The position numbers were made by a program, and so were the translations under genes. Shown here one piece after another: positions 1 through 9,268 of a stretch of 64,000 bases of DNA; position 1 is the first letter of the stretch; each line of letters begins with the position of its first letter. The stretch covers positions 1 through 64,000 of the forward strand of contig CAIOZY010000019.1 in the NCBI GenBank assembly GCA_903862935.1. The letters run 5' to 3'. Source of the DNA: an uncultured Opitutaceae bacterium (GTDB lineage: Bacteria; Verrucomicrobiota; Verrucomicrobiia; Opitutales; Opitutaceae). Below the pieces are notes generated by a model. That model searched no databases, was not told where the DNA came from, and saw nothing but the letters and a program-made list of their open reading frames with translations.

Positions 1-79
1 CTCGACATGAACCCGCATCAAAGAGTTGCTCTCCCACCGGAGGATGCGGTATCCGGGAAGAGTCAGGTGTAAGTGCATA

Positions 80-115
80 GGGGACATGGTGGCGCTTCCA
101 ACGCCCCATGTCCCC
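80..115. repeat. Long hairpin near the left edge
   Basis: Two 10-base arms (80-89 and 106-115) are perfectly complementary, and inner arms 91-94 and 102-105 extend the stem around a 7-base loop with a single bulged T. No T-run of terminator type follows. It lies between a short open frame that ends near position 72 and the large secreted-protein gene. It could be a transcription terminator for a gene to the left or the remnant of a mobile-element end. The sequence alone does not decide. Confidence 0.5.
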
Positions 116-250
116 AATCTTTGATCAAGAGCCAAAAAATCTGGTACCACACCGACTCTCGTGCCTGGTGGCGCCTCTGATCGCCATCTCAGGGGCACTC
201 GCGCGCACAGATTTCCCAACTCCAATGGCCATCGTATCCCGCACTCTCTC

Positions 251-3200
251 ATGACTACACAATCTCGCATTTCTGTCCGTTCCATGCGCGGCTCTGAATC
301 CGACCGGATGTGTCGTGTTTCGGCCTCTCTCACTCCACGATTCAAGTGCGTAGATAGACTCGGCCGGCGCCGCCTGGCAGTCTTGCTTGTTGGGGCCCTC
401 CTGACCGCAGCCCCCGCGGTGCTCGCCGACCCGGTTATTGTCTTGGCCGGCGCCGGGCATACTGCCGCCTATTCCGAGGCCGGGAGCCCGGCGACCATCG
501 AGGGCGGCGTGACCGTCAGCGACTCGGCCAGTACCACCCTCAGCGGCGCGACGGCAACCGTGTCAGCCGGTTTCTTTGCCGGCGATCTGCTCGCCGCGAC
601 AACCTTGGGGTCAATCACCGCCAGCTACGACACCTCCACCGGCGTCCTCACCCTCTCGGGAACCGACACACTTGCCAATTACCAGACCGTCCTGAACACC
701 GTGGCCTTCAGTTCCTCCAGCCAGAATCCCACGAATTTCGGCGCTGACACGAACCGAACGATCAGCTGGGTGCTGAACGACGGGACGCATACCGGCGCAG
801 AGGCGTTTGCGCCCTTCTCGGACAATTTTGCCGATCTGAGCAACTGGACGACGACCTCCGGCAGGGTGTCGGTCACGGGGTCAACACTCTACCTGAGCAG
901 CGGTGACGTGACGAGCAAAGTGACCACAACCGGGACCTTCATCGGAAGCCTGAGGATCACCATGAAGCTCAACGTGCCTGGTACCGGCGACCGTTTTGTG
1001 GTCACCCACGGGACAGACACCCTGGTAACGCTAACCGGGGGCGGGAACATCACCCGGGGCGTAGCGCACTATGTGGAAATCGACCTCGATAGTTCCGGCA
1101 CGGCAAAGACCTATATCGAAGGGACGCTGACGGCAACCCAGTCGGGCCTGGGGACGGGATCCGGCGCAATAGGACTATCCGACTATGGCGCGGGCGCCTC
1201 TCAGACGACCAACTTTTTGGTCACCGACCTCGCCTGGACCAGCACGGTGAGCGTGACCGGCGTCGACAATGCTCCGGCGCTTGCGGGCGCAGGCGGCCCA
1301 ATCAGTTACACGGTCCAGGGCACGGCCAGCGTGATCGCCGCGGCCATCACCGCCAGCGACGTGGACAACGCGAACCTGTCGGGCGGCACGGTGTCGATCT
1401 CGTCGGGTTTCTTCACCGGGGACAGGCTGAACTTCACCAATCAGAACGGCATCAGCGGCAGCTACAACAGCACAACTGGCGTCCTGACGCTTTCCGGCTC
1501 CTCCACGATCGCCCATTATCAGACGGCCCTGCAGTCGGTCACGTTCGACTCGACAAGTGCGAACCCGACCAACGCCGGCACGGACACGAGCCGCACGGTC
1601 GCCTTCGTTGTCAGCGACGGTACCCTCAGCAGCGCCTCCGCCAGCGTGAGTGTCACCATTAACAGGGCGACCCCGGCGATCACAACGGCCCCGAGCGCCA
1701 CCCCGATCAGCTACGGGCAGACGCTGGCCTCCTCGACCCTGAGCGGCGGTGTGGCAAGCACCGCAGGTACATTCGCATTCACGACACCGGGCACGGCGCC
1801 GGGCATCGGTACGGCCGCGCAGGGCGTGACCTTCACGCCAACAGACGTGTCCAACTACACGACAGCGACGACGACGGCCAGCGTCACCGTGGGTAAGGCG
1901 ACACCGACGATCACGACGGCCCCGAGTGCGACAGCGATCACCTATGGACAGACGCTCGCCTCCTCGACGCTAAGTGGCGGCGTGGCGAGCACCGCGGGAA
2001 CGTTTGCGTTCACGAACCCCGCCACCGCCCCAGGAGGGGGTACGGCATCCCAGGGCGTGACCTTCACCCCGACCGACGGCACGAACTACACGACAGCGAC
2101 GACCACGGCCAGGGTCACCGTGAGCAAGGTCTCGCCAACGATCACCTGGACCACCCCCCTGGCAATCCTCTACGGAACTCCGCTTTCAGCGGCGCAGCTG
2201 AACGCGACGGCGAGCGTCCCCGGGACGTTCACCTACTCCCCTGCAAGCGGGACCATTCTGGACGCGGCTGCGCAGACCCTGGCGGTGAGCTTCGTGCCTT
2301 CGGACCTGGCCGACTACAACACAGCGACCGCCTCGGTCTCGCTGGCCGTTGCAAAGGCCCCCGCGACCCTGACCGTGGGCAATCTCACGCAGACTTACGA
2401 TGGCTCGGCCAAGCCCGTGTCGGTTCAGACGACGCCCGCGGGACTGAGCATGAGTGTGATCTATGTCGGAGTCACAGGGACCCCTGTCAACCCCGGCCAG
2501 TACATCGTGAGGGTGAGCGTCCTCGATTCAAATTATTGGGCGGCGGCAACGGCAACGATGACCATCAACCCGGCAAGCCAGACGATCTCGTTCCCTGCCG
2601 TGGGGGCGCTAGTCGGTGTTCCGGTAAGCCTTGTCGCGACGGCAAGTTCCGGGCTGCCGGTCACCCTCACCCTGGTGAGCGGCAACGCGACCCTGACGGG
2701 GAGCACGCTGACGATCAAAGACAGCAACCCGGTCGTGGTCCAGGCGAGCCAGGCCGGCAATGGCAACTACGCCGCAGCGCCAAGCGTGACGCAGACGATC
2801 GGGGCCCAGCTGGCCAAGCAATCGCAGACAATCACGTTCGTTCAGCCCGCCGATCAGAAATCGAACGCCCCCTCTTTTAGCCTCCAGGCGACGGCAAGCT
2901 CCGGCCTGCCGGTGGCCTTCACGGTCCTGAGCGGTCCGGCGTTGCTCGCCGGCTCCACTGTCACGCTGTCCGGGGCGGTGGGCACCGTGTCGGTCCAGGC
3001 GAGCCAGCCGGGCAACAGCCTATACAACGCGGCGCCGAGCGTCACCGTGACGTTCAAGGTGCTCTCTGCCGCCACGCAGATCTACTTCGGAACGGTGAGT
3101 GGAGGGGTGAACGCAGGCGCCAGCCGCGAGGGCCTGCGCGCGGAAGCAACGGGCCAGGCGACGAGCCTCGCCGGCTACGTGTCGCCGGACGGCAGCTCCG

Positions 3201-4558
3201 GCACCCTCATCGGATACCTTTCCGGTCCCGGTGAGGGCTTCGTCGTGAGCTTCAGCCCGGACAGCTCGGGCAACTTCACGACCACAACAACGGCCCTGCC
3301 CAGCACGGGAGGGGCCGGGCCGACGCTCACATTCGTCGGCCGGGTGTCAGCGAGCGCGATCACCGGCACGATCGTCGAGTTGGGAGCCTCATTCTCGGCC
3401 GCGCTCGATCCGGTTTCGGGGCCGAGCGCCGGCATCGCCGGCTATTATCGAGGGGCGTCCTTGAAATCGGCGAGCGGGACCACGTACTCGGTCGTCGGAA
3501 CCCAGGGGGAAGTCTATGTCCTGGCGATCACTCCGACGATGGTCGTCTCGGGCACAGGGACCGTCGGGTCCAACAACAGTTTCTCGATCAGCGCGACCCA
3601 GTCGGCGACGGTGACGGGCGCGATCGACCCGGCCACCACCACGGTGACGGGATCGATCACGTCGGGCGCAGGAGCAATAACGAGCTACTCCGGCCTTGCA
3701 ACGACCACGACCCGGACCGACCGGCTGGTAAACCTGTCGGCCCTGGCGCTGGTGGGGACAGGGCAAAGGGTGCTGATGGCTGGGCTCGTGATCGCTGGGC
3801 CTGATCCGAAGCCGGTGCTCCTGCGGGGGGTCGGCCCCACCCTGGCCGGGGTGGGAGTAAGCGGGGTATTGGCAAATCCGGTGCTGGTTCTCCTCGACAG
3901 CAGCGGCAACATCCTGGCAACCAACAGCGGCTGGAACAATGATCCGACCCTGGCAGCTGCCTTCGCAAGGCTGGGGGCCTTCGCCTTCACCCCTGGCAGC
4001 GCGGACGCCGCGCTTCTGGTGACGCTCGCCCCGGGCACCTACATGCTGGAGGTCAGCGGGGCCAACGGCACATCGGGAATGGCCATGGCGGAGCTCTACG
4101 ACGCGAGTATCAACCCGCAGTCCCAATACCAGCGCCTGGTGAACATCTCGGCGCGCGGGCAGGTCGGGCCGTCGGTGCTGACAGACGGATTCATTGTCAG
4201 CGGCAACTCGCCCAAGAAGGTGCTGATCCGCGGAGTGGGCCCGACGCTGCAGAACTATCTCAGCTTCACCGGCGCCCTAACCGATCCGATCCTGAACGTC
4301 TACGACAGCTCCGGGACCTTGATCGCTCAGAACGACAACTGGGGCACTCCGATAACCGTCTCGGCCAGCCAGGTGGCAGCGAGCGCGGCTGATCTGGCGG
4401 CAACAGCGGCATCCGCGGGAGCGTTCCCGCTGGCCGCGTCCAGCAAGGATTCCGCGCTGATCGTGACCCTGGCCCCAGGGGCCTATACCGCGCAGGTCTC
4501 CGGCGTGGGCGGCGCAACCGGCGTCGCCCTGGTGGAGATCTACGAAATCGTCCCGTGA
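251..4558 (+). CDS. Giant secreted modular protein with MBG-like and cadherin-like repeats
   Basis: About 1,435 residues, almost entirely Ser/Thr/Gly/Ala-rich beta-type sequence. The N-terminus has basic residues followed by a hydrophobic run ending ALA-DP, a signal peptide. In order: a cadherin/VCBS-like module (nt about 450-790), a jelly-roll-like stretch (about 800-1240), a second cadherin-like module (about 1265-1665), two near-identical 77-residue repeats (1667-2128), a related diverged copy, an MBG-type module with the TYDGSAKP motif (about 2360-2570), two 'Q.I.F' Ig-like modules (about 2575-3060), a Gly/Ser-rich middle, and two related C-terminal modules (about 3715-4110 and 4125-4550) built on LV.IS / VLIRGVGPTL / VTLAPG.Y motifs. 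I associate the C-terminal pair with Opitutales extracellular proteins. Start is uncertain: GTG 161, ATG 251, 284 and 308 are in frame, none has a clear Shine-Dalgarno, and 308 gives the shortest n-region. Adhesion or surface display is inference. Confidence 0.8.
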   Translation: MTTQSRISVRSMRGSESDRMCRVSASLTPRFKCVDRLGRRRLAVLLVGALLTAAPAVLADPVIVLAGAGHTAAYSEAGSPATIEGGVTVSDSASTTLSGATATVSAGFFAGDLLAATTLGSITASYDTSTGVLTLSGTDTLANYQTVLNTVAFSSSSQNPTNFGADTNRTISWVLNDGTHTGAEAFAPFSDNFADLSNWTTTSGRVSVTGSTLYLSSGDVTSKVTTTGTFIGSLRITMKLNVPGTGDRFVVTHGTDTLVTLTGGGNITRGVAHYVEIDLDSSGTAKTYIEGTLTATQSGLGTGSGAIGLSDYGAGASQTTNFLVTDLAWTSTVSVTGVDNAPALAGAGGPISYTVQGTASVIAAAITASDVDNANLSGGTVSISSGFFTGDRLNFTNQNGISGSYNSTTGVLTLSGSSTIAHYQTALQSVTFDSTSANPTNAGTDTSRTVAFVVSDGTLSSASASVSVTINRATPAITTAPSATPISYGQTLASSTLSGGVASTAGTFAFTTPGTAPGIGTAAQGVTFTPTDVSNYTTATTTASVTVGKATPTITTAPSATAITYGQTLASSTLSGGVASTAGTFAFTNPATAPGGGTASQGVTFTPTDGTNYTTATTTARVTVSKVSPTITWTTPLAILYGTPLSAAQLNATASVPGTFTYSPASGTILDAAAQTLAVSFVPSDLADYNTATASVSLAVAKAPATLTVGNLTQTYDGSAKPVSVQTTPAGLSMSVIYVGVTGTPVNPGQYIVRVSVLDSNYWAAATATMTINPASQTISFPAVGALVGVPVSLVATASSGLPVTLTLVSGNATLTGSTLTIKDSNPVVVQASQAGNGNYAAAPSVTQTIGAQLAKQSQTITFVQPADQKSNAPSFSLQATASSGLPVAFTVLSGPALLAGSTVTLSGAVGTVSVQASQPGNSLYNAAPSVTVTFKVLSAATQIYFGTVSGGVNAGASREGLRAEATGQATSLAGYVSPDGSSGTLIGYLSGPGEGFVVSFSPDSSGNFTTTTTALPSTGGAGPTLTFVGRVSASAITGTIVELGASFSAALDPVSGPSAGIAGYYRGASLKSASGTTYSVVGTQGEVYVLAITPTMVVSGTGTVGSNNSFSISATQSATVTGAIDPATTTVTGSITSGAGAITSYSGLATTTTRTDRLVNLSALALVGTGQRVLMAGLVIAGPDPKPVLLRGVGPTLAGVGVSGVLANPVLVLLDSSGNILATNSGWNNDPTLAAAFARLGAFAFTPGSADAALLVTLAPGTYMLEVSGANGTSGMAMAELYDASINPQSQYQRLVNISARGQVGPSVLTDGFIVSGNSPKKVLIRGVGPTLQNYLSFTGALTDPILNVYDSSGTLIAQNDNWGTPITVSASQVAASAADLAATAASAGAFPLAASSKDSALIVTLAPGAYTAQVSGVGGATGVALVEIYEIVP
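1667..2128 (+). repeat. Two tandem 231-bp coding repeats
   Basis: Copies at 1667-1897 and 1898-2128 encode 77-residue units that share ITTAPSAT, YGQTLASSTLSGGVASTAGT and QGVTFTPTD blocks with only a few differences between them. A third, more diverged unit follows to about 2350. The close identity suggests recent duplication within the gene, so copy-number variation between strains would be expected. Confidence 0.85.
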
Positions 4559-4807
4559 ACGCCGGACGGCGCCCCGATTCCCTGCCACAGGAGCCCAGCC
4601 CTGACGCCTAAGAAACCTCCCCGGGCGCTTCCTCCCATGAGATCCCGGGGGCTCTGCTTGGACGGGCCACGGCATCGCCCGGGGCCCGGGTTGGATCCCT
4701 CAGGGCGCTCCTCAGGCAGGGACGCCGAGGATCTCACCTTTGCGGACGAGGGGGCCTTTTCGGTAGCCGAGATTTTCCTCAACGCCGGTGGCAGGCATCC
4801 CGAACGG

Positions 4808-5026
4808 CTACAGCCGAGCCAGCTCTTCCTGGGTCAGCAGTTCGTAGCTGATCTTCCCTTCGGCGATCTCACGCAGGGCCGTGTCCTCGGCGGAGAGCTT
4901 CTCCAGGGATACCACCAGCGGGCGGTTGCCCCGCTTGAGCTGCTTGACCCGGCACGAGACTACGTTGACCAGGATGTTTGGGTCGTCGATTACTTTGGAT
5001 GCGTTCTGCAGGTACTCGTCGTTCAT
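4808..5026 (-). CDS. rpoZ: RNA polymerase omega subunit
   Basis: A 72-residue protein starting MNDEYLQNAS with the omega-family pattern: a short N-terminal helix, 'NVVSCRVKQL..GNRPLV', then a 'D.AL.EI..GKISY' segment. Omega binds the beta-prime C-terminal region and helps RNA polymerase assembly. The ATG at 5026 is chosen because the family normally starts at this point. An in-frame TTG at 5053 would add nine basic residues (LEDRKRFTK) and cannot be excluded. The gene stands alone and converges with the large secreted-protein gene. Confidence 0.85.
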   Translation of the reverse strand: MNDEYLQNASKVIDDPNILVNVVSCRVKQLKRGNRPLVVSLEKLSAEDTALREIAEGKISYELLTQEELARL

Positions 5027-5426
5027 TTTTGTAAAGCGTTTGCGGTCTTCCAAGCTAGTGCTCTTCCCCGCGTTTTCTGCGGCGGAGCGATCCTAGGAGC
5101 GATCCAGCGCAAGCACAACGTATATAGACCCCTCCGGCGACCCGATGGGCTACTCGTTGCCCAGCCATCCTGTTGGAACGATTTTCCTCGGACTGCCATG
5201 CGCGGAGCCGACGGTTCGACGCATTGGACCGTCCCCGGGCAGCGCCGGGTGTGGAAGGGGCTGCGGGCCGCATCGGCCCAACGGCGGCCTCCCGGCGGCC
5301 GCCGGATCTTGCGCAGGCCCAGGGTCCCGGCTGCTTGCGATCCCCGCCCCCCGGCCAACGCCCCACCCCGCTGTCGGTCAATCTGGTTGCAGCCCTAGCG
5401 CCTGGCCCAGAGAGTAGGGCTAACCC
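5027..5426. other. Intergenic region between divergent rpoZ and methyltransferase genes
   Basis: About 400 bp without a convincing gene. It must contain the promoters for rpoZ (leftward) and the FkbM gene (rightward). A TATATA hexamer at about 5121-5126 is the only AT-rich core-promoter-like element seen, and it could serve as a leftward -10 box. The right half is very GC-rich with several short inverted repeats (for example GGCGGCC/GGCCGCC types near 5290). Overlapping frames here have skewed composition and no recognisable motifs. Confidence 0.4.
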
Positions 5427-6173
5427 ATGGATGGCATTCTCAAGACGCTCCTGAGCGGTTTCCTCAAGGCGAGCCGGTTGGAGCTGCTCCCGGTCCGGGT
5501 GCGAGGTGGAGTAGCCCGCGGCGCCTTGTGGACGCTCTACCCCTGGAGCTCGTACTGGAAGGGGACCCATGAGCCCGCGGTCCAGCGATTCCTCCTCGCG
5601 GTGGGAGGCAATGATATCCGCGGCTGGTCGTGCTGGGACCTGGGAGCTCATTACGGCATTTACAGCGTCGGACTCGCCATGCGGGTCGGCGGGGCCGGTC
5701 AAGTCGCGGCCTTCGAGCCGAACCCGCTCAGCTTCGCCCGGCTCGCCCGGCACAGGCGCCTGAACCACCTCGAGCAGCTGAAGATCTTCCCAGTGGCTGT
5801 GTCCGATTCGAAGAGAGAAGACGACCTGTTTACCTACGGCAGCCGGGAGAGCACGACCACGCACCTCAGGTACGCGGGGGAGCAGGGCGTCGGCGGGAAG
5901 CCCATCCGGGTCGCGACGGTTCGGCTCGACGACCTTGTGCGCAGCGGCGACATCCGCAGACCCAACTTCATCAAGATCGATGTCGAGGGTCACGCACACC
6001 GGGCTTTGGCCGGCGCGCGGGAGACCCTCGCAGCGGCGCAGCCCATCATCCTGGTCGCCCTCCACAACGCCACCGAGAGGGACGGCGTTACCGAAATCCT
6101 CGGCCCGCTTGGCTATTCGATGGGGCCGCTCGACGGGGCGGAGGAGTTCGTCTTCCGGCCGAAGGGCCCATAA
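5427..6173 (+). CDS. FkbM-family SAM-dependent methyltransferase
   Basis: A 248-residue protein with the Methyltransf_21/FkbM fold. SAM motif I appears as DLGAHYGIYS (residues about 71-80), an acidic residue ends the second strand in AFEPNP, and KIDVEGHA supplies the family's diagnostic motif near residue 180. FkbM proteins O-methylate sugars, lipids or secondary metabolites, and the substrate cannot be told here. No clear signal peptide is seen. It is a monocistronic-looking gene ahead of the GH31 gene, separated by 156 bp. Confidence 0.85.
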   Translation: MDGILKTLLSGFLKASRLELLPVRVRGGVARGALWTLYPWSSYWKGTHEPAVQRFLLAVGGNDIRGWSCWDLGAHYGIYSVGLAMRVGGAGQVAAFEPNPLSFARLARHRRLNHLEQLKIFPVAVSDSKREDDLFTYGSRESTTTHLRYAGEQGVGGKPIRVATVRLDDLVRSGDIRRPNFIKIDVEGHAHRALAGARETLAAAQPIILVALHNATERDGVTEILGPLGYSMGPLDGAEEFVFRPKGP

Positions 6174-6329
6174 GGGGTGCTCTCAACGCTCGGGGAGAGC
6201 CGGGGCAGCGGCGCAAGAACCGGCTGACCCGTAGAGGACCCGGTACGGGGGGCGGTCCCGGGCGCAGCACAATAGGCTTGTCTGCAATCGGCGGCGTCCT
6301 GTCTTGGAGTCGATCCCCGCCCCACTCCG

Positions 6330-8600
6330 ATGAACCTCCTCCGTCTCCCCCGGGCCGTCGCGTCCCTTGCCTGTACAGCGCTGATCGCCTTCCTGCCCTG
6401 CGGCGCAGCAACCCCCGTCGGACTTCCATCTCCCATGCCTTCCCCTCTCGTGCCCGCCCCGGGCCGCTACGAGATTGGAAAATTCCTGGTGACGGTAACC
6501 CCGCGGGGGGACGGGCAGCCGGCCATTGAGGTTTTCCACTCGGCCGAACCGGCCCGGACGGTCTGGGAAAGCGCCTCGGGCGCCCCCTTCCTCGCCGCTG
6601 CGCAGGGGGAGCAGACCGTACGGGCGCTCGGCCGACCGGAGGGCTTTTATGACATCAAAGACCGGGTGCTCCGGCAGTCTGACCACCAAACGCTCGACTC
6701 GGTCATCATCGAGGACGGTGCCCTCATCCTTCGCGGCGTCCTGTCGGGGCCAGGCCTGAGCGCCGGCTATCGGCTCACTCTGAGGCCGGCCTCCGACAAC
6801 CAGCTCCGATTCGTGGTGACCCTCGAGGGCCCGGGAGCCGCCGGCCTTAACCGGATCTTCCTGCGATGCGCCTCCCCCGAGGACGAGCGTGTCTACGGCC
6901 TCGGCCAGCAGCTGACCTTCTTCGACCAGAAAGGCCATGTCGTTCCCATTCTGGTCCAGGAGCACGGAGTCGGACGGGGCATGCCCCTGTTGACGGAGGT
7001 CATCAACGCCACCCGCAACGGCGGAGGAGGCAGCGCGGTCGCGACCGAGGCGCCCGCCCCCCACTACATCACGACCCGCCTGCGCTCCCTCTTCCTAGAA
7101 AATTACGAGTACAGCGAGTTTGACCTGAGGCGTCCGGACTGCATCGAGATCAAGCTCTTTGCCGGGACCCTCACCGGCCGCATCCTCTTCGGGCGAACGC
7201 CGCTCGACCTGATCGAGGAGTACACCGCGTATGCTGGCCGCATGCGCCCGCTGCCCGACTGGGTGCACGCAGGGGCGATCGTCGGCCTTCAGGGGGGCAC
7301 CCAGGCTGTGCGGCAGAAGATCGCCGCCCTGGACCGGGCTGCCGTGCCGCTGGCCGCCGTCTGGATCCAGGACTGGTGCGGCCGCCGGGTGACCGCAGAC
7401 GCCTACCGCCTGTGGTGGAACTGGCAGCTCGATCCCGCCTACTACCCGGGATGGGCCGACCTTGTCGCGGAACTGGCCCGCAGAAACATCCGCGTGATGA
7501 CTTACATCAACCCGTACTTTGTTAACGATCCAGGACACGACGTGCTTTTCAAGCAGGCCCAGAAGGCCGGCTATCTCGTGACGCGCGCCGACGGCAGGCT
7601 CTTCCTGAACCGCAACCGCGGATTCGAGGCCGGGATGGTCGATCTCTCCAACCCCAGGGCACGCGAGTGGATCAAGTCGGTCATAAAACATGAGCTCATC
7701 TCCAGCGGGTCGTCGGGGTGGATGGCCGACTTCGGCGAGGCCCTCCCCTTCGACGCCGCGCTCTTCGGCGGCGCCGATCCCTCGGCCTGGCACAACCGCT
7801 ACGCCGAGGCCTGGGCCGCAGTCAACCGGGAGGCCATCGAGGAGACGGGCCGCAAGGACATCGTCTTTTTCAGCCGTTCGGGCTTCACGCGCAGCCCGGC
7901 GAGTTCGACTCTGTTCTGGCTCGGAGACCAGGCCCAGAGCTGGGACGAGTTCGACGGGCTGAAGACCGCGGTGACCGGCCTTCTCTCGGGCGGCGTGTCG
8001 GGCTTTAGCCTGCTCCACAGCGACGTCGGGGGCTACAACGCCTTCCTCCTGAAGCTGGGTGACGAAACGATCCCCGCCCTGGGGCGCACCAAGGAGCTGC
8101 TCATGCGCTGGGAGGAGCTCAACGCGTTCAGCTGCGTGCTGCGAACCCACGAGGGTAACAATCCGTTCGTCAGCGCCCAGTTCGACCACGACGCCGATAC
8201 GCTCGCCCACTTCGCGCGGATGGCCAAGGTCTACCGGGCCCTGGCGTTCTACCGGAAGGCGCTCGTCGATGAGGCGGCGCGCACCGGCCACCCGCTGGCT
8301 CGGCATCCGTTCCTCGAGTTTCCCGGAGACCCCAACACGTACGACCTGAAGTACCAGTTCCTGTTCGGCTCGGAACTGATGGTCGCCCCGGTCCTAGATC
8401 CCGGGATGACAAGCGTCGTCGCCTACCTGCCGAAGGGCGACTGGGTGGGCCTGTGGTCGGGGAAAATCTTAAAGTTTCCCGCCGGACAATGGGTCAGGTG
8501 CCCGGCGCCGCTGGGCAAGCCGGCGGTCTTTTACCGCAGCGGTTCCAGGGTTGGGGAGCAGCTCGTGGCCGCCCTCAGGGCGGAGGGAGTCCACGACTGA
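6330..8600 (+). CDS. Secreted GH31 glycosidase, probable sulfoquinovosidase (YihQ-like)
   Basis: A 756-residue protein with an N-terminal hydrophobic signal segment (residues about 8-28). The catalytic nucleophile is Asp467 in GWMADFGE and the acid/base Asp533 is in LGDQ. Compared from memory with E. coli YihQ, the full length aligns: GLGQQ..FFD near residue 190, GLQGGTQ (the Gln that helps hold the sugar), QDW.GRR, and R360-L-W-W363-N-W, which corresponds to the Arg/Trp pair that grips the sulfonate. HSDVGGY (Tyr569) corresponds to the third sulfonate contact. The predicted reaction is release of sulfoquinovose from sulfoquinovosyl glycerol or the plant/cyanobacterial sulfolipid. It is unusual in carrying an export signal, since YihQ itself is cytoplasmic. 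No sulfoquinovose kinase, isomerase or aldolase is adjacent, so the pathway would need other loci. An ordinary alpha-glucosidase is the alternative. Confidence 0.75.
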   Translation: MNLLRLPRAVASLACTALIAFLPCGAATPVGLPSPMPSPLVPAPGRYEIGKFLVTVTPRGDGQPAIEVFHSAEPARTVWESASGAPFLAAAQGEQTVRALGRPEGFYDIKDRVLRQSDHQTLDSVIIEDGALILRGVLSGPGLSAGYRLTLRPASDNQLRFVVTLEGPGAAGLNRIFLRCASPEDERVYGLGQQLTFFDQKGHVVPILVQEHGVGRGMPLLTEVINATRNGGGGSAVATEAPAPHYITTRLRSLFLENYEYSEFDLRRPDCIEIKLFAGTLTGRILFGRTPLDLIEEYTAYAGRMRPLPDWVHAGAIVGLQGGTQAVRQKIAALDRAAVPLAAVWIQDWCGRRVTADAYRLWWNWQLDPAYYPGWADLVAELARRNIRVMTYINPYFVNDPGHDVLFKQAQKAGYLVTRADGRLFLNRNRGFEAGMVDLSNPRAREWIKSVIKHELISSGSSGWMADFGEALPFDAALFGGADPSAWHNRYAEAWAAVNREAIEETGRKDIVFFSRSGFTRSPASSTLFWLGDQAQSWDEFDGLKTAVTGLLSGGVSGFSLLHSDVGGYNAFLLKLGDETIPALGRTKELLMRWEELNAFSCVLRTHEGNNPFVSAQFDHDADTLAHFARMAKVYRALAFYRKALVDEAARTGHPLARHPFLEFPGDPNTYDLKYQFLFGSELMVAPVLDPGMTSVVAYLPKGDWVGLWSGKILKFPAGQWVRCPAPLGKPAVFYRSGSRVGEQLVAALRAEGVHD

Positions 8601-8686
8601 CCAATCCCAACCACCGCCTCCGGCCGGCTCCCCGAGCTAACACAGGTCTGGCCTTTCTGCAGGCGATATCCAATCGTTGAAGCGCC

Positions 8687-9268
8687 ATGTCCAAGGTCTA
8701 CTTCTACTATTCGGCCATGAACGCCGGGAAGAGCACGATGCTCCTGCAGTCGAGCTACAACTACCACGAGCGGGGCATGCGGACGCTGCTCTTCATGCCC
8801 AAGATCGACACCCGGGCCGGCGTCGGCCGGATCCAGTCCCGGATCGGACTCGCCGCCGACGCGATCGCCCTCACCGACGACACGGACCTGTTCGAGCGGG
8901 TCAAGGCGGACCACGCGGTGAAGCCCGTCGCCTGCGTCCTCATCGACGAGGCCCAGTTCCTGACCCGCCCCCAAGTCAGGCAGGCCACCGACATCGCCGA
9001 CATCCTGAGGATCCCGGTCCTGTGCTACGGGCTGCGCACCGACTTCCAGGGTCAGCTGTTCCCCGGAAGCGCCGAGCTGCTGGCCCTGGCTGACAACCTG
9101 ATCGAGCTCAAGACGATCTGCCACTGCGGGCGCAAGGCGACCATGAACCTTCGCGTCGGGCCGGATGGCCGCGCCGTGAAGGTCGGAGCCCAGGTTGAGA
9201 TCGGCGGCAACGACCGCTACGTCGCAATGTGCCGACGGCACTTCAAGGAAGCCCTCAATTCGGCGTGA
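8687..9268 (+). CDS. tdk: Thymidine kinase
   Basis: A 193-residue type-II thymidine kinase that phosphorylates thymidine for nucleotide salvage. The N-terminal P-loop is SAMNAGKST (residues about 9-17). The Walker-B/catalytic segment is VLIDEAQFL with the DEAQ motif near residue 90, followed by CYGLRTDF. A lasso/zinc region near the C-terminus has a CHCGRKA motif plus a late Cys in MCRRHF. The length is typical. The stop overlaps the next gene's ATG (TGATG at 9266-9270), so translation of the two is probably coupled. Confidence 0.92.
   Translation: MSKVYFYYSAMNAGKSTMLLQSSYNYHERGMRTLLFMPKIDTRAGVGRIQSRIGLAADAIALTDDTDLFERVKADHAVKPVACVLIDEAQFLTRPQVRQATDIADILRIPVLCYGLRTDFQGQLFPGSAELLALADNLIELKTICHCGRKATMNLRVGPDGRAVKVGAQVEIGGNDRYVAMCRRHFKEALNSA

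Noticed and set aside
4540-4782. An 80-codon minus-strand frame between the giant-protein gene and rpoZ
   Set aside because: It overlaps the end of the large gene, shows no motif, has no ribosome-binding site and has shadow-like composition.
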